In this document: one piece after another, positions 56,600-64,000 of the stretch
Numbering within the stretch: the stretch's first letter is position 1
How the letters are laid out: each line of letters opens with the position of its first letter
Notes under the pieces: model-generated
What the model was told of the DNA's origin: nothing
What the model saw: the letters and a program-made list of their open reading frames with translations, nothing else
Databases searched by the model: none
Translations under genes and position numbers: made by a program
DNA from: Arbacia lixula
Lineage: Eukaryota; Echinodermata; Echinoidea; Arbacioida; Arbaciidae
Direction: 5' to 3'
Assembly: GCA_963669155.1 (NCBI GenBank)
Contig: OZ022595.1
Span: 1,263,001-1,327,000, forward strand
DNA: 64,000 nucleotides

Positions 56600-57825
56600 T
56601 CAATCAAGCTCATGTTGGTACATTTCTGGGAACTAGGTATACCCGGCTATACATGTGCAATGTACTTGGTTCCCAGTAAATAGGAATAATTCAAAGTATG
56701 AATGATTTAATGCCAAATCATTTGTCTCCATCTGTCCACAGTTACCATACGTTGTATTATGAACCAAATCTCTCATGCATAATTATGTTATGGTCCACTC
56801 AGTATAATACTGCAAGGATGTCTAAAATGCATGAAGTACCGAGCCATCTGATTGATGCACAGTCCTTTCACCCTCCTTCATATCACAAAAAAGAGCTTTA
56901 CATAGATTTCCTCTTTAATCCCATGTTCAATACCACCAACTCACTGGATGTTTTTACATGGATTTGACACATATAGGGGGTCCAGAAGTTTGGGGGAAAT
57001 AACCTCTTTGAAGATGCTTGCGCAATTGTAAGATATAATACATACCATACACTGTAGTATCCATAGATATTTAATTTGACGAACATTTTTAAAATAAGTT
57101 TAACATGCTCTAAACGTGATCTTATGCTGCCATAGAAAAATGTTTTTTTCACACTGCTCCGCATCATATTCCATTACCAGAGATGTGCCCAGCCACGCCC
57201 AACTACAGTGTAGTATTTTCATCCAGAAAAGTATAAATTTTCATATATTGGCTTAATCTCATTTATTACACTTAAATCATTACATGAAATAACTGCCAGT
57301 TCATCAGTGAGAATTAAAACCTATGCATGTTAAGAAATATATGCATGACCTATATAGGTTATTGAAAATCCAGACTGTGAACATGACCCAATCGCATATA
57401 TTGCATCCTATTGTTGATTATTATTTGACCAAAAAAATAACATTATATAACAACATCATAAAAAGAAAATACACGGATAACAGAACAAAGGACACAATAC
57501 AATAGAGATGACAGAAAGAGACAGCGTGTGGGTCCGGGTCCACAAAAGTGAAGTCATTCACTGCTGCCTGAGGGCATGTGGACCAATATGCGCACTGTCT
57601 CAGTACAAACAAATACATGTAGGTATGACACAAATATCTAATAATTAAACAAAATAATTATTACACAAAGATATCAAACAACAACATGCCTTCCATGCCA
57701 TAAACAACTGTGATGATATAAATTATAGCCTAATGATATGAATTTTTTAATTGAAATTTACTCAACAGTACAGACTATTAAATATACACAAACATCATTA
57801 ATTGACTTGATGAAGACTAATGAGA
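56600..57825 (-). other. intronic sequence without recognised features
   Basis: AT-rich, short ORFs only. No repeat identified by eye. Confidence 0.4.
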
Positions 57826-57827
57826 TA

Positions 57828-58381
57828 TTAAAAGGTTACTTAATTAGAAAAATAAGTTCCCACTAATCTATGAAAAATTATCCAATGAAAACAAATTTCA
57901 CATTCGTTTGCTGCAATAAAATCTCATTTTGACAAAAATTTGAAGAAAAAAAACGCACCTCCAGTGACGTCAGAAAAGTCAAAATGCCATAAATGCCAAC
58001 GGCATGTACGGAAGTCAACAATAGACCGTTTTCATAATGTTTTCACAACTTTTCCCCTAACTGCGTAGTAACACGTTATTGCATTCACCTATATCTTGTC
58101 ATTCAGATTCAATGGATGGAATGCACTTTGAATCTATTAGTTAGTTGTTGCTACTCGGATAAATCTCAGACAAGCTTTGGGGTTGCCATTGGTAACGTAT
58201 TGTTTGAATGGCGTGAATAAAATATTTTGTTCACGCCGTTAACATTTATGGTATTTTTACTTCTCTGACGTCACTGGATGCGGGCGTTTTTTCAAATTTT
58301 TGTCATTTTTCAATTTGTTTTTAGTGGATAATTTTACGTGGATTAGTGGGAGGTCATTTTTCTAATTTAGTAACCCTTTAA
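57828..58381. mobile_element. TTAA-flanked MITE with long inverted repeats
   Basis: ttaaaaggttacttaattag at left and taatttagtaaccctttaa at right. caaatttttgtca/tgacaaaaatttg and tgacgtca mirrored inside. The core at 58020-58200 is shared with family K fragments at 22085 and 24935. Confidence 0.85.
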
Positions 58382-59280
58382 ATCATTACCAAGGAATAAC
58401 ATTGTTATTTACGGGTGTAACAATAATGAGAATATGCATCATGCATCAACATGAATTTGTATTTGTGTACATAAGCTGTCTGACATGACTGCGTGTCAGC
58501 ATCGGACTGTGTTCAAGGGTATGTAAATCCATGTAATTAAACATCACTAAATATCCGTTGTCATGACTCCAAAATGTTGTTTTTGGCCATCTGTAGGGAA
58601 ATAATCCTTCATAAAATCATTCATTCAGTGTCTATTAACAATTCTGCACAAATCCTGGAATGCATCATCTGTTAACAATAGAGAAATATCTACCGGCTTT
58701 TTGTTTTCGGGATAATTGATTGTTTTCCATAATTAACAGTTTAGTTTACAGCATAAATTTAAGCTTCATTTTGCATAATTTCACAAACCATTCATCCATG
58801 CACTTATGCAAAAACATATACCTATTTTTATTGTACAAAAATATTGACAAGAGAGATTAAGATCTGATTGAAAAAAAAAACAAGATGAGCTTCACCCATT
58901 TACATTATTCAAAAGAATCACTTCTAAAGCCAGTATCTGATAGTATACATGTATGGGATGGATTTAATAGGACAGCTCCGCTTACACATTGGTCTGAATT
59001 CTTAAAGGAGTTTTAGATTTCGACTGCGTTTTAAGCTCAATTTCAAGGCATAATAAGCAAAGAAGTGCACTTGATTTAGAATATGTACATTTCAAGAATT
59101 CATTAAGGAATGTGCACTTCATGTATTTTTCAGATTTTCAGATTGACTATATTGTTCAAAACGCTAAACATGCTGAGACAATGTTCAGTACACACAGACT
59201 CATCATCTATTAAAACATCAAAACAAACAAAAGAACACAACACAGAGAAGACTGGTAAGAAGACAAGGCAAAGACGGAAC
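58382..59280 (-). other. intronic sequence without recognised features
   Basis: AT-rich. No repeat or exon identified. Confidence 0.4.
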
Positions 59281-59287
59281 CAGAAGC

Positions 59288-59730
59288 TTAAAGGGATAGT
59301 TCACCCGGTAATTCAATTGGTTTCAATAAAAGCCGAAACAAGAAAGAAACATATGAAGGTTTTATGAAAATCGGTGAAAAGGATAAAAAATTATGTTTTT
59401 TTAAGTTTTGATTTTGTGACATCACGTGCGAGGTGATTTCCAATATGTTGTGTCCAATCTTTTTTTAATTGTCCATTTTCTCAAAAGGGTGCATCATTTT
59501 ACTTGTGCATTTGAAAAGTAATAAGAAACATATTTTATCAAAGACTGAAAAAGAGCAATTCATGGAATCATACAGCACACAACATATGGGAGAGCACCTC
59601 GGACGTGATGTCACAAAATCAAAACTTTAAAAGATTATAACTTTCTTCATCAAATCTTCGCTTAAATGTTTCTTTCATATTTCTACTTTTATTGAAACTA
59701 ACTTCAATTTAGGGTGGAGTTTCCCTTTAA
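59288..59730. mobile_element. TTAA MITE, family A, copy 5
   Basis: ttaaagggatagttcacccg at left, agggtggagtttccctttaa at right, TTAA on both sides. Confidence 0.87.
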
Positions 59731-59944
59731 CTCTTCAAGGCCTGGTGATGTACTTTATATGTAAGGGTTAACTGCTGGGAAGATAAACTCCTGCAAATCT
59801 GATAAGGAAAATTACTAACAGTCGTATGGTATAATTAAGGGAGGATTCCGGTAAGCAGAAAGTTGATCTCACTTAAAGCAACAAAATCTGTTGGTTATAA
59901 ACGTTTCAATAATGATTGAAGATTGAGCATGAAAAGATAGTCTA

Positions 59945-60366
59945 GAGGTGCGTCTTCATTAACCGGATCAGACGAAATAGCAAGCTAGTTTGAGGATCCG
60001 CGGAACTAGCCTGAAGTTGCATTCGCGTCTTCATTAGCTTGAAACTCTGGATACGTAAGCTTGAAACTTGGGATGCATAAATTATCCTGATGTTTGCACA
60101 AGCGACGGGAATAGGCCACGACCGCATGGCTTCGGTTGTGAGCTCGCCCTTCATTTTAACAATGCCTCGTGTGCGCTGATGCACGTCGGGGTCGAGAAAT
60201 TTTCGGGCTAATGAAGACGCTCCGAGCTAGCTCAAGCTAGTTCATCTAGCCAAAGATTTTTTGGGAAAATTTCTTGACCTGATCTGGCTAATGAAGATCT
60301 GGCTAGGCCATCCCGATCAGAACTAGCTAACTGTTTCGCCACATCACGCTAATGAAGACGCACCTT
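59945..60366. mobile_element. CpG-rich MITE, family O
   Basis: aggtgcgtcttcattaaccg at left and gctaatgaagacgcacctt at right are inverted repeats. cttcattagc/gctaatgaag words repeat inside. Markedly richer in CG dinucleotides than its surroundings. Confidence 0.85.
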
Positions 60367-60583
60367 ACGAAAAGGAAAAACAATCTTTGATATCACAACC
60401 TAATAACTGTATTGCCCATTTGCCACCCTAAATTATTCATATATTTAAATCATTAACATTGATACTTTTTCAGACATTCCTCAAACTTTGATTATTTTTT
60501 TACTCATAATGTTCTGCTTTTATTTAAGAGCAACTTTCTGTTTGGACCGGAATTCCCCTTTGAAATGTTAATTTTGTGCTCAC

Positions 60584-60635
60584 CTCCTGCTCTTTGATCA
60601 TCGACAGGAACAATTTCTGGAACAATTTCTAGCAT
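60584..60635 (-). CDS. possible alternative first coding exon of the transporter (1b)
   Basis: From ATG at 60635 it reads MLEIVPEIVPVDDQRAG with one base over, donor gtgagc at 60583. An in-frame TAA lies 11 codons upstream. Splicing to 37859 would keep frame and give a 755-residue protein, with a first intron of about 22.7 kb. The agreement in phase has a one-in-three chance of being accidental and the exon is short. Confidence 0.35.
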
Positions 60636-61079
60636 GGTTTCCTGCAGGATATCCAGGCTGGTTAATTAAGTTCTGGCATCATTACAATTCACCCGTGGAA
60701 GATTAAAGTTGATCGAGGTCTGCTTGCCCTTGCTCCGTTTCTTTCTTACAAGTCTGATTGGTCACTATTGCATCTCAAAATCAAATACTAGAAAGGAAGA
60801 TTTTGTAATTAGCTGGTATTGAATTATGCTTATTTCCTTCCAGTGTTGACGCTCAAGACTAAACACAGTATTTCATTGTCTCTTCAAATCGTTTGTTTTA
60901 AAATCCTTCAGTTTAAAATATAACTCTTAGAGTTTGGTCTAAATTGTATGTTTAACAGTACGTTCAGTGCCATTAGTTATCTTTGGTGCAAACTTAAGCA
61001 ATTAAAACTGTACGTTACTGTTTCGAATATCGGCATTTAAGTTCTGATTTGCTGGAACTTGACTCGGTTGATCGTCATT

Positions 61080-61273
61080 CAGAGCGGGTCGGAGGGCTCG
61101 ATACACGCCGGTCCGTCCGTCTAGGACCTAAAGGAAATTCCGCTGGCTCTTATTCTCGCTGCTCAACGCTCACCCAACCTTGACGATGCCCGCATCGGGG
61201 ATCCGCCCCGCTACCCCAGCACAGAGGGCTGATAGAGCGAGTCGTGTTCCGAGGACGGCGACAGCTGGTACAT
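61080..61273 (-). promoter_or_regulatory. CpG-rich block, candidate promoter or first exon
   Basis: GC and CG content rise sharply above both flanks. On the minus strand ATG at 61273 opens a 20-codon frame (MYQLSPSSEHDSLYQPSVLG) with a possible donor gtagcg at 61214; its phase 2 exit does not fit the transporter acceptor. It could be an untranslated first exon, a different gene or a foreign fragment. Confidence 0.3.
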
Positions 61274-62334
61274 CTACGGCTTGATTTTATCCCCTTTCAG
61301 CGATCACTATTACGATTGGAAAGACTGAAATGTCTGATTGACTTAACTATCTATGATCCCAGCTCGTCGAAGCAAATTGACAACGGATAAATATGTGATA
61401 ATTAGGTGAAAGCTAACTCTAGCTTTAATGCTGGCTCCGGGCTCTGAGCTATCGTTGCATGCATATGCTCGAGTTTTCAGAATTAACCTGTTAAAAAAAA
61501 ATAAACATAAAACACAGATGGCGCTATTAAAAACGGACGTACGTGTTCGTACTAAGGAGCTTCATTAGGCCTAAGTGATCTTTTTTTTTTTTTTATGATA
61601 CCAGAATATTCTGAAAAACATTGCGCGAACCACCCCAACATCATGTTTGATAAAACATGAAATTAAACAGTGACGTAGGATTGATATCATGAACAAAAAT
61701 ACATACTTCATAACAAGGCTCCGCTTGTGTTTAAAATGGTAAAGTAAAGAAAGTTGATAGCAGCAATATTTTTCATTGGTACCCTGTCTACACTACGTTA
61801 CAAAGCCAGCAAGAACTGTTGCTTTAAAAACAATAATTGATATTAAGTGATTGTCTCCATTTCCATGAAGCTCCAATGATGGTCTGTGCTGTTTCTTCGC
61901 TAGTTAGAGTCTATAGACGAATTACGGGCAACACAGTCATTTGAAATATAAAAATATATTCAGTCCGGGTTATTAGTTCGTTTGTTCTGACATAACATGT
62001 CAATTAACGATAATACAAATTACTGTGCTATTTCAGGCCTGCAAAATAGAACTTTTTTTTATTATATTTATGAGCCAAAGTAAGCCTATAAAGTGCATTT
62101 CTTATGAAATTTTCATGCTATGATCGTTAATTATACTTTGAACACACTTTGGGGACAACTTACATTTTTCTGTCTAAATACAATTGATACAATCGTTTAC
62201 CGTATGTGGTTCATGAGGCAAATTTGAAATATCAAAGAACTGATATTTGAATAATATGACTAATGGCCATTCACTAGAATCAAATAAATTGAGTCATAGT
62301 CGGTGAAACAATACAGAGGTCTGGAGAGAGAGGG

Positions 62335-62341
62335 GAATGGT

Positions 62342-62408
<67 letters not shown>

Positions 62409-62432
62409 AGGGAGAAAGGGAGATAGGGAGAA
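62335..62432 (+). repeat. (GA)n followed by a G run
   Basis: About 28 ga units then ggggggggg and gggagaa. Confidence 0.93.
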
Positions 62433-63914
62433 CGAGAAAAATTTATTGGCTTGTAAAATTAAAACTTCAGAATCAGGGATTATCACTCTTTTATACACCA
62501 TTGCTGCATTTTTTGAACGTGATGCGCACAAAACACATAGCGCAGTAGTTTAGCTTGGTTAACTTTATTTTCCATTCAAACAACACGTCGTACATATATT
62601 CAAACAAATAATTAAAGAATGATTCATACGGAAGGGCCTGAAAGGAAACAAAGCTTATGGGACCATGTACAAAAAAAAATCGACATACAATCGACTTACA
62701 AATAATTATTGGCAACAGTAAAAAAAAAAAAAATAATAATTAATCATGAGGAAAACTACAAGCATCCCCAACACACGCAAGCATGCATACATTATTCAAG
62801 CACTCCCATGCTGGCTCAAGGGCATCCATAACACTTATGTACTAGTACTTGAGCAAAGATACTTAATCAACGCTGTTGCTCTCGATCCACCCAGGTGTAT
62901 AAACCCAAGTACCTGGTAGGAATAGAATCAGTGCGCCTAGTGTCGTGACTGTCGTGATTCTGACTGTCGTGATTCTGAATGATTCCACTGAGATTGGACA
63001 GGTGTCATATAAAGACTTACAAGCATCCGATGACCGGGGTAATACTATTGGAAAACACTTAGAGACGACACTATTTATTAAGCGCTAAATGATCATTTGT
63101 TGCGTATCATCACATAGAGCTATATTAATGAATGTAGCTCTATGTATCATCATTATTATTTTGCACATTGCATCAAACAGGTAGGCCTACAACTTATTGT
63201 ATTGACCCAACCTAGACCTATGTGAAACATGAAACTATAGGAATAAAAAAAAATGATACAGCATCGAAAACAAAGGCCTAGTACCTTGTATCTCTGCCCT
63301 TTTCATGCTCAGCACATTTAAAAAAAATCGGAAATTGGCGGAGTACAGAATAATTGAGACGTCATGTAAGAATATTGTTAAGACAACTGGCTGTTAACTA
63401 TGCGTGTAAGAGCAAACAGCAGTGATCACAGCGGGGACTTTATATATATCTTTTTATTGGGAGTGCCCGATATTAGCCCGCTGTAAAAACAACATTCCGT
63501 CCGGGAAACCTCCCAGTGACATTGTTTAAAACCAGTTGTCTTGACAACATACTGACGAAACCACTTTGTTACTCTCTATCGAACATCATCATCTTTCTGA
63601 TCATGGAGATGATTGGTACTGATAGCAGCGTCAATCTGATTGATTCGCTTCCAGTGCTTTTGTAGGACAAACCAATGAACGAGATCTGTGCCATCTGTGG
63701 ACAATTTCACCATTTATACACGCAATTCCCATACAGCAGCATTTTTGTCGACATTCAAAGGGTTAAACCTCCTGCGCCTGCGCAGTGGGCTCCTAGATTA
63801 ACCAGCATACATGTAATACAGTCTCAATCATTCAATTAATGCAGTGTTTCATTTCATTTCGACCCCCCTGCTGCCCTGTTGAAATTAAACTGAAAAGTAA
63901 ACAAATAAATATAT

Positions 63915-63992
63915 TTCTATGTTACTTTCTATTTATCTATCTATGATTTATATCTATGTGACCTTCTATCTATCTATCTGTCTATCTATGCA
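63915..63992 (+). repeat. (TCTA)n microsatellite
   Basis: tctatctatctatg-type units to near the window edge. Confidence 0.85.
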
Positions 63993-64000
63993 ATTTTGTG

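Larger units (their letters stand above)
60640..64000. other. upstream region, possible transporter promoter side
   Basis: No gene identified. Holds the CpG-rich block at 61080-61273, a (GA)n tract and (TCTA)n at the right edge. A minus-strand promoter could lie here if exon 1b is real. Confidence 0.35.

Overview
This is a eukaryotic, animal genome window. Introns are long, every splice site I could place is GT-AG, and the DNA is AT-rich and full of short inverted-repeat transposons, minisatellites, polypurine tracts and pieces of non-LTR retrotransposons. The two genes have clear animal homologues. The sequence style (many MITE-like foldback elements, frequent tacatgta words, (GA)n blocks) suggests a marine invertebrate deuterostome, most likely a sea urchin. 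That assignment is inference; no species marker was seen. Two protein-coding genes point toward each other. Gene 1 (+ strand, 1-9092) is the 3' end of a HELZ2-like superfamily 1 RNA helicase. Nine exons encode the last 480 residues, from just before the Walker A loop (split by intron 1) to the stop. All main SF1 motifs are present, and the gene continues off the left edge. Gene 2 (- strand, 37858 to 19293) is a complete SLC15-type proton-coupled oligopeptide transporter (PEPT1/PEPT2-like). Nineteen exons with consistent phases encode 734 residues from the ATG at 37847. The first of these exons has a strong splice acceptor 11 bases upstream of that ATG, and two upstream minus-strand exons (43292-43184 and 60635-60584) both have an ATG, an upstream in-frame stop and a donor in the matching phase. 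Alternative N-termini, with first introns of about 5 or 23 kb, are therefore likely. Layout: 1-9.1 kb, helicase exons among minisatellites, TTAA-type MITEs and a Helitron-like element; 9.1-19.3 kb, convergent intergenic and 3' UTR sequence holding a decayed reverse-transcriptase fragment, foldback elements, a 59-bp minisatellite and a nearly perfect hairpin; 19.3-37.9 kb, transporter exons, with a 5'-truncated R2-like LINE (352-codon open frame with CCHC and PD-(D/E)XK endonuclease motifs) and a second frameshifted LINE fragment, both antisense to the transporter; 37.9-60.6 kb, probable first intron(s), dominated by a 43-bp satellite array of about 27 units, paired 233-bp foldback elements, tRNA-like SINE tandems split by MITEs, a Tc1-like MITE and a 1.25-kb polypurine tract; 60.6-64 kb, possible promoter-side sequence with a CpG-rich block at about 61.08-61.27 kb. 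The helicase and transporter have no evident functional link. The most unusual points are a splice acceptor embedded in a 4 x 64-bp tandem repeat, a duplicated terminal exon segment, the alternative first exons, and recurrent nesting of one MITE family inside another.
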